A stretch of DNA of 64,000 nt from JBJEXX01 sp051886215 (GCA_051886215.1 JBJEXX010000016.1:1-64000); one strand, 5' to 3'. Counted from the stretch's first letter, positions 26,075 to 34,904 are shown. Numbers and translations: made by a program. The notes: generated from the sequence alone by a model not told the origin.

Positions 26075-27235
26075 ATGAAAAAGAAACCATTAAGAAGAGT
26101 TGATAAGTCGTTATTAATTGTAACAGTTCTATTATTTATAATAGGGTTGGTTATGATTTTTTCTGCGTCTAATGTTACGGCTTATATTAAACAAGGAGAT
26201 AGTCCATATATATATTTTATAAAACAAGCTATTTTTTTAGTAGGTGGAAGTATATTATTTATAATTTTTATTCATACTGATACAAAAAAATATAAAAAAA
26301 TATTTGGATTTTTATTTTACATAACTATTATTTTGTTAGGAATATTATTAGTTCATGGAAAAGCAACTAATGGGGCGACAAGTTGGTTTAGTATTTTAGG
26401 ATTTGGCTTGCAACCAAGTGAATTTTTTAAAGTCTTTTCTATTATTTGGTTAGCTACTTACTATGAATCAAAAAAAGGTAGTTTAAATAATTATGTATCT
26501 TGTTTATATCCTATATTTATGTGTGGAGTAGGGGCAATATTAATATTTTTACAACCGGATTTAGGAACATTTTTAATTTATGCCGGGATAGTTTCATTAG
26601 TTTTTTTTGCTATACCTATGAGTAAAGAAATAAAGCAAAAAGTATTTATGTTAGCTTTAGGTATGATTGCTGTTTTCTCTATAGTATTATTAACAGCGGG
26701 AAAAAGTATTATAAATGAAACTCAGATGGCTAGAATAACAGAATTTTCTAATCCTTGTTCAAAGTTTATTACTTCAGGAAATCAAGTTTGTAATGGTTAT
26801 ATTGCTATAAATAATGGTGGTTTATTTGGTGTTGGATTAGGTAATAGTACTCAAAAATATTTATATTTACCAGAACCATATACAGATTTTATTTTCGCTA
26901 TTATTATGGAAGAATTGGGACTTATTGTTTCTATTGGTATAATTATATTATTAATGTTTGTAATATATAGAGTAATTATGATAGGTAGAAAGAGTTATAC
27001 AGATCGTGGAGCCACTATTTGTTATGGTGTCGCTATATACATCTTTCTACATATTTTAATAAATTTAGGAGGATTATTTGGTTTAATGCCTCTAACTGGA
27101 GTACCACTTCCATTCTTATCATATGGTGGTAGTTATACTATAAGTTTAGTAATTGCTTTAATTGCGGTACAAAGAGTTCATATTGAAACGAAAATGTATG
27201 AAGAAGAATTATTAAAAAAACAAAATCAATTTTAG
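26075..27235 (+). CDS. SEDS-family peptidoglycan glycosyltransferase (FtsW/RodA/SpoVE)
   Basis: 386 aa, about ten membrane helices. Signatures: SLLIVTVLLFIIGLVMIFSAS at the N-terminus, FGLQPSEFFKVFSIIWLA, FLQPDLGTFLIYAG, GGLFGVGLGNSTQKYLYLPE, DFIFAIIMEELGLI and PLTGVPLPFLSYGGSYTISL. These mark the SEDS polymerases that build septal or lateral wall with a class B penicillin-binding protein. The PSEF and YLPEPYTDFIFAI elements are closest to FtsW/SpoVE. Which of the three it is cannot be settled by eye. Confidence 0.93.
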   Translation: MKKKPLRRVDKSLLIVTVLLFIIGLVMIFSASNVTAYIKQGDSPYIYFIKQAIFLVGGSILFIIFIHTDTKKYKKIFGFLFYITIILLGILLVHGKATNGATSWFSILGFGLQPSEFFKVFSIIWLATYYESKKGSLNNYVSCLYPIFMCGVGAILIFLQPDLGTFLIYAGIVSLVFFAIPMSKEIKQKVFMLALGMIAVFSIVLLTAGKSIINETQMARITEFSNPCSKFITSGNQVCNGYIAINNGGLFGVGLGNSTQKYLYLPEPYTDFIFAIIMEELGLIVSIGIIILLMFVIYRVIMIGRKSYTDRGATICYGVAIYIFLHILINLGGLFGLMPLTGVPLPFLSYGGSYTISLVIALIAVQRVHIETKMYEEELLKKQNQF

Positions 27236-27254
27236 GAATAATTAAAATATTAGG

Positions 27255-27283
27255 AAACAATCTTTATAGGAGGTTGTTTTTTT
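27255..27283 (+). terminator. Hairpin overlapping the comEA ribosome site (terminator or attenuator)
   Basis: AAACAATC (27255-27262) pairs with GGTTGTTT (27272-27279), followed by a run of T to 27283, so it reads as a terminator for ftsW. Its 3' arm includes the end of AGGAGG (27268-27273), the only ribosome site for the ATG at 27284. Transcripts reading through would have the site partly paired. Confidence 0.65.
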
Positions 27284-27973
27284 ATGAAAGATTATACAAG
27301 TATAAAAAAGATAATATTAATTGTTGTTATAATTATTGCAATTATTTCTAGTTGTGTATATGGAATTATTTATTATAAAAAACAAGAAAAAGAAAGTTTT
27401 GAAATAAGTGATAATTTAAATAAACCTAAAATTACAAATACTACTAAAAGTTCAACTGAAGAAAAAAGTAATTTGGTAGTAGATATAAAAGGAGAAATAC
27501 AAAATCCAGGAATATATAGAGTAGAAAAAAATACTAGAGTAATAGATGTAATTAATATGGCAGGTGGATTAACAGATAATGCTGATACATCAGTTATAAA
27601 TTTAAGCAAAAAAATAACTGATGAAATGGTTATAATAATTTATTCTAAACAAGAAGTAATTAACTTTGTTGAAACAAAAAAACAAGAACAAGAAAAATTA
27701 AGTATTTGTAATGAACAAGAAGTAGTAAATGGTGCTTGTATAAAAGATAGTATAACTACTACTAATGAAGATAATATAACAGGTAAAATAAATATAAATA
27801 CTGCTACTACGGAGGAACTACAAAATCTTCCAGGAATAGGTGAGGCTAAAGCTAAAAATATAGTTAAATATCGTGAAGAAAATGGTAATTTTACTAAAAT
27901 AGAAGATTTAAAAGAAGTAACAGGAATAGGAGATAGTATATATGATCAAATTAAGGACTATATTACTATCTAA
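27284..27973 (+). CDS. comEA: Competence DNA receptor ComEA
   Basis: 229 aa. N-terminal membrane anchor at about 8-29. A SLBB domain at about 65-130 (VDIKGEIQNPGIYRVEKNTR, VIDVINMAGGLTDNADTS, NLSKKITDEMVI) and a C-terminal helix-hairpin-helix pair at about 165-229 (ININTATTEELQNLPGIGEA, KAKNIVKYREENGNF, LKEVTGIGDSIYDQIKDYI) that binds double-stranded DNA at the cell surface. It overlaps comEC by 32 bases, giving tight coupling. Confidence 0.95.
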   Translation: MKDYTSIKKIILIVVIIIAIISSCVYGIIYYKKQEKESFEISDNLNKPKITNTTKSSTEEKSNLVVDIKGEIQNPGIYRVEKNTRVIDVINMAGGLTDNADTSVINLSKKITDEMVIIIYSKQEVINFVETKKQEQEKLSICNEQEVVNGACIKDSITTTNEDNITGKININTATTEELQNLPGIGEAKAKNIVKYREENGNFTKIEDLKEVTGIGDSIYDQIKDYITI

Positions 27974-30011
27974 TAAATTATATATTCTTATATTGATAAT
28001 AGTAAGTTTTATTACTTTAATTAGAGTGAATATCAATTATAAAAGTAATTTTAAAAATGAAAATATAATAAAAGGTAAAGTTCAAGACATTTATATAGAT
28101 GGTCCATATTTAAAAATAACTTTAAAATCAAAAGATAAAATAATATGTAATTATTATTTTAAAAATAAAGAAGAATTAAAAAATTTTGATATTAAATTAG
28201 GAGATTTAATCGTTTTAAATGGATCGTTAGAAAATCCTAAAAATAATACTATACCTAATGTTTTTAATTATAAAAAATATTTAAAATATAATAAAATTTA
28301 TTATACTTTTAAAGTAGAAAGTTATAAAAAAATAAAAAATAATAATTCTATATTTTATTATTTTAAAAATATAATTATTAATCATATAAATAAGTATAAA
28401 TCATCTTCTTATTTAAAGGCTTTTATTTTGGGAGATACATCATACATAGATAGAAATGTATATAAAGCCTTTCAAGAAATAGGAATTTCTCATTTATTCG
28501 CTATATCCGGAATGCATATTTCTTTTTTATCAGGAATAATTTTATTTATTTTAAAAAAGTTAAAAGTAGAAGAAAATAAAAGATATATAATCACTTCTGT
28601 AATATTATTTTTATATTTATTAATATGCTTTTCAGCATCTGTATTAAGAAGTTTCCTTTTTTTCTTTTTATTATCAATAAATAAAATATATTATTTTTAT
28701 ATTAAGACAATTAATATTTTTATTTTAACTTTATCTATATCTTTATTAATAAATCCTTTTTTTATATATAATATTGGATTCTTATTTTCTTATATAATAA
28801 GTTTCTATTTAATTATTTTAAGTGAATATTTAAAAAAATTAACCAAAATAAAACAAACTATTATAGTATCAATCATATCTTTTTTAGTATCTTTTCCTCT
28901 TTCTATATATAATTTTTATCAAGTTAATATTTTAGCTATTATTTATAATTTGTTTTTTGTTCCACTAATATCTATATTTTTATTTCCTTTTACTTTGATT
29001 ACTTTTTTTATTCCGTTTTTAGATAATATTTTATTTTTTATAATAAATATTTTTGAATATATAGTTTTAATTTTAAATAAGATAAATATATTTAAAATTA
29101 TATTAGTAAAACCTTATATGATTGTTATTTTTATTTATTATTTAGTTATTACTTTATTGTTATTAAAACGTCAAAAAAAATATTTAGTTGTATTTTTATT
29201 AATGATATTTTTTCATTATAATGTAAATAACATTTTTTCTAGTAATTATTTAATAATGATAGATGTGGGTCAAGGAGATAGTATTCTTATTCATTTTAAA
29301 AATAAAAATATATTAATAGATACAGGAGGTATTTTTAATAATAATTCTTTTAAAAGAACTAGAACTTATGATTTAAGTGAAAGTACTTTATGTATGTTAA
29401 AATCTTTTGGAATAAGAAAACTAGATTTTTTAATTTTAACTCATGGGGACTCCGATCATATGGGAGAAGCTATTAATTTAGTAGAAAACTTCAAAGTAGA
29501 GAAAGTTATATTTAACGTAGGAGATTATAATTATTTAGAGGAAGAATTAATAAAAATTTTAAATAAAAAAAGAATTAAATATTATAAAAATATAGAAAAT
29601 TTAGATATTAATGGCAGTAAATTATATTTTTTAAATACTAAAATCTATGATAATGAGAATGATAATTCAAATGTTATTTATTTTGAATTTAATAATTATA
29701 AGTTTCTATTTATGGGAGATGCAGGAATAGAAAAAGAAAAAGATATTCTAGTTAGATATGATTTAAAGGATATAGATTTTTTAAAGATAGGTCATCATGG
29801 ATCTAATACTTCTTCTAGTAAAGAGTTTATAGAAAGTGTTAATCTTAAATATAGTTTAATATCAGTAGGCTCCAACAATAGATATGGACATCCAAAGGAT
29901 AAAGTATTAGATGATTTAAAAAATAGTAAGATTTATAGAACAGATTTAGATGGGAGTATAGAAATAAAATTAAATAAAAATGGATATAGAATTAGGACAT
30001 ATACGCCATAG
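27942..30011 (+). CDS. comEC: Competence DNA channel ComEC
   Basis: 689 aa. N-terminal membrane helices and OB-like DUF4131 part (IKGKVQDIYIDGPYLKITLK), a central competence channel domain (GISHLFAISGMHISFLSGII, then many helices), and a C-terminal metallo-beta-lactamase-like nuclease domain from about 440: MIDVGQGDSILIHF, ILTHGDSDHMGEAINL, FLFMGDAG, LKIGHHGSNTSSS. The metal ligands HGDSDH and D of GDAG are present, so the nuclease is probably active. It moves single-stranded DNA across the membrane. The start lies inside comEA. A decayed second copy of its last ~185 residues lies at 31565-32123. Confidence 0.95.
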   Translation: MIKLRTILLSNKLYILILIIVSFITLIRVNINYKSNFKNENIIKGKVQDIYIDGPYLKITLKSKDKIICNYYFKNKEELKNFDIKLGDLIVLNGSLENPKNNTIPNVFNYKKYLKYNKIYYTFKVESYKKIKNNNSIFYYFKNIIINHINKYKSSSYLKAFILGDTSYIDRNVYKAFQEIGISHLFAISGMHISFLSGIILFILKKLKVEENKRYIITSVILFLYLLICFSASVLRSFLFFFLLSINKIYYFYIKTINIFILTLSISLLINPFFIYNIGFLFSYIISFYLIILSEYLKKLTKIKQTIIVSIISFLVSFPLSIYNFYQVNILAIIYNLFFVPLISIFLFPFTLITFFIPFLDNILFFIINIFEYIVLILNKINIFKIILVKPYMIVIFIYYLVITLLLLKRQKKYLVVFLLMIFFHYNVNNIFSSNYLIMIDVGQGDSILIHFKNKNILIDTGGIFNNNSFKRTRTYDLSESTLCMLKSFGIRKLDFLILTHGDSDHMGEAINLVENFKVEKVIFNVGDYNYLEEELIKILNKKRIKYYKNIENLDINGSKLYFLNTKIYDNENDNSNVIYFEFNNYKFLFMGDAGIEKEKDILVRYDLKDIDFLKIGHHGSNTSSSKEFIESVNLKYSLISVGSNNRYGHPKDKVLDDLKNSKIYRTDLDGSIEIKLNKNGYRIRTYTP

Positions 30012-30025
30012 AGAGGAGAATTAAA

Positions 30026-30916
30026 ATGAATTATTATGATGAGATAAAAAATAAGATAATAGATAATGAAGTATATTCAAGAGTAAAAGATTATTCAAAG
30101 GAAAGAAATACTGTTATTACATATTTTGAAATCGGCAAATTATTAAATGAAGCAGGTGGTAAATATGGAGATAATATTATTGATGAATATTCTAAAAGAT
30201 TAGTCGTTGATGTTGGAAAGAAATATAATCGCAGAACATTATTTAGAATGAAGCAATTTTATAATGTGTTTAGTAATGAAAAAGTGTCAACGCTGTTGAC
30301 ACAATTAAGTTGGTCACACTACTTGTTATTAATATCATTAAATGATTTTGATGAAATAATATATTATATTAACGTAGCTAAAGATAACAATTTATCACAA
30401 AGACAACTACAAGAAAGAATTAAAAATAATGAGTACAAAAGATTACCTATAGAAACAAGAAATAAAATAACAAATAATGAATCGCTTAATATTAAAGATT
30501 TAGTACCTAATCCCATATTGATTAGAAATATAAATAATTTTGAAATAATTACGGAAAAAGTACTGCAAAATTTAATACTTGAAGATATTGAATCATTTAT
30601 GAAAGAATTAGGTAATAATTTTAGTTTCATTGGTAGTAAATATAAAATTAAGATTGGTGATAATTATCATAAAATAGATTTACTATTATTTAATATAAAA
30701 TATAATTCATATGTAGTTATTGAATTAAAGATTACTGAATTTAAAGTTGAATACATTTCGCAAGTACAAAAGTATATGAACTATATTGATAAAAACTTAA
30801 AAGAAATTAGTAATAATAATACTATTGGAATAATTATCTGTAAGAAAGAAAATAGGTTTGTGATTGAGTACTGTTCTGATGAAAGAATTGCTGTAAGAGA
30901 ATATCAATTAGTGTGA
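30026..30916 (+). CDS. DUF1016/YhcG-type predicted PD-(D/E)XK nuclease, copy 1
   Basis: 296 aa. N-terminal helical DUF1016 domain (YFEIGKLLNEAGGKYGDNII, LSWSHYLLLISL, NLSQRQLQERIKNNEY) and a C-terminal PD-(D/E)XK-like domain with KIDLLLFNIKYNSYVVIELKITEF, where D and ELK would form the metal site, and YMNYID. DUF1016 proteins are found in restriction-modification islands and on mobile DNA; their role is not settled. It starts 14 bases after comEC. About half its residues match the second copy at 32137-33033. An extended -10 box follows right at the stop (TGATATAAT). Confidence 0.88.
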   Translation: MNYYDEIKNKIIDNEVYSRVKDYSKERNTVITYFEIGKLLNEAGGKYGDNIIDEYSKRLVVDVGKKYNRRTLFRMKQFYNVFSNEKVSTLLTQLSWSHYLLLISLNDFDEIIYYINVAKDNNLSQRQLQERIKNNEYKRLPIETRNKITNNESLNIKDLVPNPILIRNINNFEIITEKVLQNLILEDIESFMKELGNNFSFIGSKYKIKIGDNYHKIDLLLFNIKYNSYVVIELKITEFKVEYISQVQKYMNYIDKNLKEISNNNTIGIIICKKENRFVIEYCSDERIAVREYQLV

Positions 30917-30922
30917 TATAAT
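30914..30922 (+). promoter_or_regulatory. Extended -10 box at the end of DUF1016 copy 1
   Basis: TGATATAAT at 30914-30922 overlaps the TGA stop. The same TATAAT, then a purine-rich ribosome site and TGAATT, follows copy 2 (33031-33058), so the element is part of the repeated unit and would drive whatever gene is downstream. Confidence 0.45.
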
Positions 30923-30942
30923 ATATATAGGAAGTGAATTAT

Positions 30943-31495
30943 ATGTACTATCATGTATCACAAACAAAAAATATTAATATTTAGAACCTAGAATTTCAAA
31001 TCATAATAAACCCTTAATATACTTTTCAAATAAAAGAGAAAATGTTTTAGTATATCTAAGCAATGCAGTAGAAAAGTATTGTAAAGAGAGTAATTTTAAT
31101 TATAATGGAATTTGGAGCAAATGGGCATCTTACGGATTTACAAAAGATGGGGTGTTAGAAATACAAGAATATTATCCGAATGCCACTTATGAAACCTACC
31201 ATGGTGTTAGTGGGTATATATATTCTACTGATAGTATACCAAATGTTGAAAAACAAGAAGATATTCCAAATGCTTTTCATACTAGCGAGAATGTGGAAGT
31301 TACTCATTGTGAATATATAGAAGATGCATATAAAGAAATACAAAAAGAAATATAGTCCTAGTTAAATATGAGGAGTTTATTAAAACTAGCAAAGATTAGT
31401 TATATAAGACTATACAACAAGAGTATGATGAAGCAGTCGTGCATCCAGAATATAGTCATTTTTTAATCAATAAATTTCCATTTATAAATAAATAA
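30943..31495 (+). pseudogene. Broken gene of a MYYHVS-type protein family (possible ADP-ribosyltransferase-like fold)
   Basis: The start is intact (MYYHVSQTKNINI, then TAG), after which the protein continues in another frame: LEPRISNHNKPLIYFSNKRE through WASYGFTKDG and ECYP-like EYYPNATYETYHGVSGYIYS to IQKEI and TAG. A T run one base short (TTT for TTTT near 30980) explains the first shift. Downstream, in yet another frame, EFIKTSKD, TAG, then LYKTIQQEYDEAVVHPEYSH to FINK continue the same kind of protein. So there are at least two frameshifts and in-frame stops. The YHVS and VYA-like YFS motifs resemble small hypothetical proteins of Firmicutes. The toxin/ART idea is weak. Confidence 0.7.
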
Positions 31496-31500
31496 AATAG

Positions 31501-31525
31501 AACTATCAATTTTGATGGTTTTTTC
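31501..31525 (+). terminator. Intrinsic terminator
   Basis: AACTATCA (31501-31508), ATTT loop, TGATGGTT (31513-31520) with one G-U pair, then T. It ends the broken gene. Confidence 0.85.
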
Positions 31526-31547
31526 TTTTGTAAATAAAGAAACTATA

Positions 31548-31578
31548 ACCATGTGCGTAACCGTTAGTCTCACATGGT
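31548..31578. repeat. Inverted repeat at the left edge of the comEC-tail copy
   Basis: ACCATGTG (31548-31555) and CACATGGT (31571-31578) are perfect inverted copies with a 15-base loop and no T run. It sits where similarity to comEC begins, so it may mark a junction or be chance; the right arm also aligns with the CATGG of the comEC HGD motif. Confidence 0.35.
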
Positions 31579-32123
31579 AATCTAATCATATGGGTGAAGT
31601 TATTAATTTTCAAAGTAGAGAAATTAATCTTTAATTGTGGAGATTATAATTATTTAGAACAAAACTTAATTAAAGTATTAGATAAAAAGAAAATACAATA
31701 TTACTCATGTGTTAAAGAATTAAATATAGATAAGTGTAAATTATATTTTTTTAATAATAAAGATTATGATAATGAGAATAATAATTCAAATGTTATTTAT
31801 TTTGAATTTAATAATTATAAATTTATATTTATGGGATATGCTGGAATAGATAAGGAAAAATATATATTGAATGAATATAATATATTTGATGTTGACGTAT
31901 TAAAAGTAGGACATCATGGAAGTAAGATAAGTTCTAGCAAAAGTTTTATTGATGGGGTTAATACAAAATGCTCTGTAATTAGCGTTGGGGAAAATAATCG
32001 CTATGGACATCCGAATGATAGTGTATTAGATAATTTAAATAATTCAAAAATATATAGAACTAATATTGATGGTAGTATATTGTTTAAAATAATAAATTAA
32101 AAATAGAAACATGTACACCATAG
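31565..32123 (+). pseudogene. Decayed second copy of the comEC C-terminal domain
   Basis: Matches comEC from about residue 499 (the HGDSDHMGE motif) to its end. The longest intact part (31594-32100) reads FKVEKLIFNCGDYNYLEQ, NSNVIYFEFNNYKFIFMG and LKVGHHGSKISSSKSFI, roughly two thirds identical to ComEC. The HGDSDH codons are frameshifted, about ten bases are missing after INF, the metal-binding D of GDAG is Y (MGYAG), and the end is shifted, yet the terminal TACACCATAG still matches the comEC TACGCCATAG. No N-terminal or channel part exists here. It is a remnant, not a gene for a working protein. Confidence 0.85.
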
Positions 32124-32136
32124 AAAGGAGTAAAAA

Positions 32137-33033
32137 ATGGAAGAACAATATTATATAAGTATTAAAGAAAAATTATTAAAAAGTGAAATATATGCTAAAG
32201 CAAGAGATTATGCAAAAGATAGAAATAAAGTTAAAGTTTACTATGAAATTGGAGAATTATTAAATAAAGCAGGTAAGGATTATGGTAAAAATATAATAAA
32301 ACAATACTCTGAAAAGTTGATGATTGAAGTTGGTAAAAAATATAATGAAAGAACGTTATATGGAATGAGAAAATTTTATGAGCTTTTCAATGACGGAAAA
32401 TTGAACCCAATGGGTTCAAAATTGAGTTGGAGTCACTTTAGAGAACTTCTAACATTAAAAGATACTGATGAAATAAAATATTATATAAGTATAAGTGAAG
32501 AAAATAATTTAACTAAAAGACAATTACACGAAAGAATAAAAAATAAAGAGTATGCTAGATTAAGTGATGTTGCAAAAGATAAAATATCAAATAATCATAA
32601 AGTAGATTTACCAGATATGATACCTAATCCAATTATTATTAAAGTCAATAATACAATAGAAAAATTAACTGAATATGCTTTAAAAGAATTAATATTAAAT
32701 AACTTAGATGAATTTTTAATTCAATTAGGTAATGGCTTTACGTATATTGGAAATGAGTTTAAAATCAAGTTAGGTGATAGATATAACTTTATAGACTTAT
32801 TCTTATACAACATTAAATATAAATGTTATGTAGTAATAGAATTAAAAGTAACTGAATTGAATTCTAATCATACAGGACAGATTCAAAAATATATGAATTA
32901 TGTAGATAGAAATATAAAGGCCATAGATGAAAATGATACAGTTGGTATTATAATTTGTAAGAAGAATAATCAGTATGTAATAGATTACTGCAGTGATAAA
33001 AGAATTCTTTCAAGAGAATATGAATTAGTATGA
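32137..33033 (+). CDS. DUF1016/YhcG-type predicted PD-(D/E)XK nuclease, copy 2
   Basis: 298 aa. Same plan as copy 1: DUF1016 helices (YYEIGELLNKAGKDYGKNII, LSWSHFRELLTLKD, NLTKRQLHERIKNKEY) and a nuclease-like domain with NFIDLFLYNIKYKCYVVIELKVTEL and YMNYVD; the D and ELK are kept, so copy 2 is not visibly inactivated. Ribosome site AAAGGAG, 13 bases after the comEC-tail remnant stop. Residue identity to copy 1 is about half by eye, so the duplication is old or the copy came from a relative. Confidence 0.88.
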   Translation: MEEQYYISIKEKLLKSEIYAKARDYAKDRNKVKVYYEIGELLNKAGKDYGKNIIKQYSEKLMIEVGKKYNERTLYGMRKFYELFNDGKLNPMGSKLSWSHFRELLTLKDTDEIKYYISISEENNLTKRQLHERIKNKEYARLSDVAKDKISNNHKVDLPDMIPNPIIIKVNNTIEKLTEYALKELILNNLDEFLIQLGNGFTYIGNEFKIKLGDRYNFIDLFLYNIKYKCYVVIELKVTELNSNHTGQIQKYMNYVDRNIKAIDENDTVGIIICKKNNQYVIDYCSDKRILSREYELV

Positions 33034-33060
33034 TATAATGTAAAATATAGAGGTGAATTT

Positions 33061-34215
33061 ATGAATAATATATTTTTTACGATAGAGGGCTATAAATATT
33101 TAATTATGTATAACAATAAAAATTTTGAAATATATAAAGAAATACAAAATGAAATTATAAAATTGTCAGAAGAGGAAAATAATAAAATAAGAAAAATATT
33201 AAATCAAAAATACAATTATATTTATGATAGCCAAATACTTAATGAATTGGTCAATTCAAATGACAAAATAGAAAATAAAGATTATATTATAAATATATTA
33301 AATTGGTTAGAACAAATTATTCCAGAAAATGATAGATCTAATTTTTATAATAATATTAAAAACCTTCAAACTCAGCTTAATTTAGATTTTTTAACTTCCG
33401 AAAAAAACATAGATTTATCTCAAGAATATTCTAAAGTTGGTGGATATAATACAACTGAAAATAAATTAATAATTTCTGAAGAAGCTTTAAATAATGAATT
33501 GAAAATAGCTAATATGACAAATAATCCAGAGGAATTTTTTTGGAGAAGTTATACCCAACCATTGTTACATGAGCTTTGCCATATGGCTTCCAGTAAATAT
33601 GATTCAGAAACAAAAATATCGTTATGTGGATTTGATATATTTCCACCTTCTGGAGAAGGAGATAAAAATAGGGGATTAACGGAAGGCTTCACAGAACTTA
33701 TATCAATGGCAGGAGTACCTGGTACAATAGAAATTGCCTCTGGTTATTATATAGAAGCTTGTTTAATAAATCAATTGATTCAAGTGATAGGAAAAGACGT
33801 GTTTCTTAATGCTTATTTTTCTAATCTAGGAACTAAGCCAATAGAAGAAAAGTTACAAGGATTAATAGATGATGAAGATAAGTCATTTGAATTATTTAGA
33901 AATATTGAACTAAATTTTCAAATTAGAGATTTTGCTGAAAAACAGAATGTTTTAGGTAATATCCAAATGTCTATTTTAGATTATTTAGAACAGAAAATAG
34001 ATCTATTATTATCAATAAATAATACAAAAGAAATAAATGAATGTTTAACAATATATGAACAAATGTTAATTACACCAGAAAAATTAAACACAATGAATAA
34101 AAATCCTAAAAATTATTGTGGTTTAGAAGAAAGTTTAATTCAATTTGATACAATAAAACAAAAGTGTAGTAATATTTTAATAGATAAAAGTGATACTATT
34201 CAATCAAAAAAATAA
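33061..34215 (+). CDS. Predicted HExxH metallopeptidase of unknown family
   Basis: 384 aa, no signal peptide or membrane helix. The zinc motif is in PLLHELCHMASSKYD at about 177, and GLTEGFTELISMAG about 40 residues later supplies a likely third ligand (Glu), as in gluzincins. The N-terminal ~100 residues are helical and Asn/Lys-rich; the C-terminal third is helical too. Cytosolic by appearance. It follows DUF1016 copy 2, behind the repeated GATATAAT/TGAATT element, and ends at a strong terminator. A toxin, defence or regulatory protease role is possible but unsupported. Confidence 0.6.
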   Translation: MNNIFFTIEGYKYLIMYNNKNFEIYKEIQNEIIKLSEEENNKIRKILNQKYNYIYDSQILNELVNSNDKIENKDYIINILNWLEQIIPENDRSNFYNNIKNLQTQLNLDFLTSEKNIDLSQEYSKVGGYNTTENKLIISEEALNNELKIANMTNNPEEFFWRSYTQPLLHELCHMASSKYDSETKISLCGFDIFPPSGEGDKNRGLTEGFTELISMAGVPGTIEIASGYYIEACLINQLIQVIGKDVFLNAYFSNLGTKPIEEKLQGLIDDEDKSFELFRNIELNFQIRDFAEKQNVLGNIQMSILDYLEQKIDLLLSINNTKEINECLTIYEQMLITPEKLNTMNKNPKNYCGLEESLIQFDTIKQKCSNILIDKSDTIQSKK

Positions 34216-34220
34216 ATAAT

Positions 34221-34254
34221 AAAAAACAAATTATAATTTATAATTTGTTTTTTT
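34221..34254 (+). terminator. Terminator of the metallopeptidase gene
   Basis: AACAAATTATAA (34225-34236) pairs with TTATAATTTGTT (34238-34249), A-rich before and T-rich after. Confidence 0.85.
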
Positions 34255-34315
34255 AATACATATTTTTTAATATAATGCATAATATATAATGTCACGAAAG
34301 TGTTCATATAGATTT

Positions 34316-34347
34316 AGCTTCCTTAATGGGAAGCTTTTATTTTTTTA
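34316..34347 (+). terminator. Second rightward terminator overlapping the yigZ 3' end
   Basis: AGCTTCC (34316-34322) pairs with GGAAGCT (34329-34335), followed by TTTTATTTTTTT on the plus strand. It lies inside the last codons of the leftward yigZ gene, so it would stop rightward transcripts, not yigZ. Confidence 0.7.
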
Positions 34348-34904
34348 TTTATTTTATTTTTTATTTTAATATTATATGAATTTATTAATTCAAGAATTTT
34401 ATTGTCACATTCAAATTCATAAATTATTTTATTATCAAAAATTTTATTAATTATTTTTATATTTTTTAAGATATAATCTATTTCTTTTTGAAGAGAATAA
34501 TCGAATTCTATATCTACTTTAAAACCATCTATTTCTTCACAAATATTGTTATTAATTACTTCTTTAGCGGTATCTACATATGCATGAATTAAGCCAGAAG
34601 CACCAAGTTTTATTCCACCAAAGTATCTGATAACTAATACTAAAACATTATTTAGGTTTTTCTTTTTTAATAATTCTAAAATTGGCATGCCTGCGGTACC
34701 GCTAGGTTCTCCATCATCACTCATTTTTTCATAAGCATCAGTAATATAAGCAAAACAACAATGAGTAGCGTCTTTATATTTATCTCTATATTCTAGAATA
34801 AATTTATCTGCAGATTCTTTAGAATCTATTTCTAAAGATATTCCAATAAATTTGCTTTTTTTAATAATTAATTCTTTTTCTTTATTTTCAATGATTGTAT
34901 TCAT
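34323..34904 (-). CDS. yigZ: YigZ/IMPACT family protein
   Basis: 193 aa. KKSKFIGISLEIDSKESADKFI at the start, then DATHCCFAYI, DDGEPSGTAGMPILELLKKK, VLVLVIRYFGGIKLGASGLIHAY: the UPF0029/IMPACT domain, complete. A C-terminal DUF1949-like part follows (VDIEFDYSLQKEIDYIL). The family (YigZ, YvyE) is conserved and linked to translation or protein-folding regulation, but its bacterial role is not settled. Ribosome site AGGAGAT on the minus strand. The last residues (KKIKASH) are coded inside a hairpin. Confidence 0.95.
   Translation of the reverse strand: MNTIIENKEKELIIKKSKFIGISLEIDSKESADKFILEYRDKYKDATHCCFAYITDAYEKMSDDGEPSGTAGMPILELLKKKNLNNVLVLVIRYFGGIKLGASGLIHAYVDTAKEVINNNICEEIDGFKVDIEFDYSLQKEIDYILKNIKIINKIFDNKIIYEFECDNKILELINSYNIKIKNKINKKIKASH

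Larger units (their letters stand above)
31565..33045 (+). repeat. Second unit of a divergent tandem duplication (comEC tail + DUF1016)
   Basis: The order comEC tail, ribosome site, DUF1016 gene, GATATAAT and TGAATT at 31565-33045 repeats that of about 29430-30930. Similarity is higher in the comEC part (about 65% of residues) than in DUF1016 (about 50%). The genes after the two units differ completely. Confidence 0.75.

Noticed and set aside
31152..31355. 67-codon frame as an intact small gene.
   Set aside because: It is only the middle part of the frameshifted gene at 30943-31495.
31594..32100. 168-codon frame as a stand-alone nuclease.
   Set aside because: It is a truncated, shifted comEC tail lacking the HGDSDH motif and the metal-binding Asp of GDAG.
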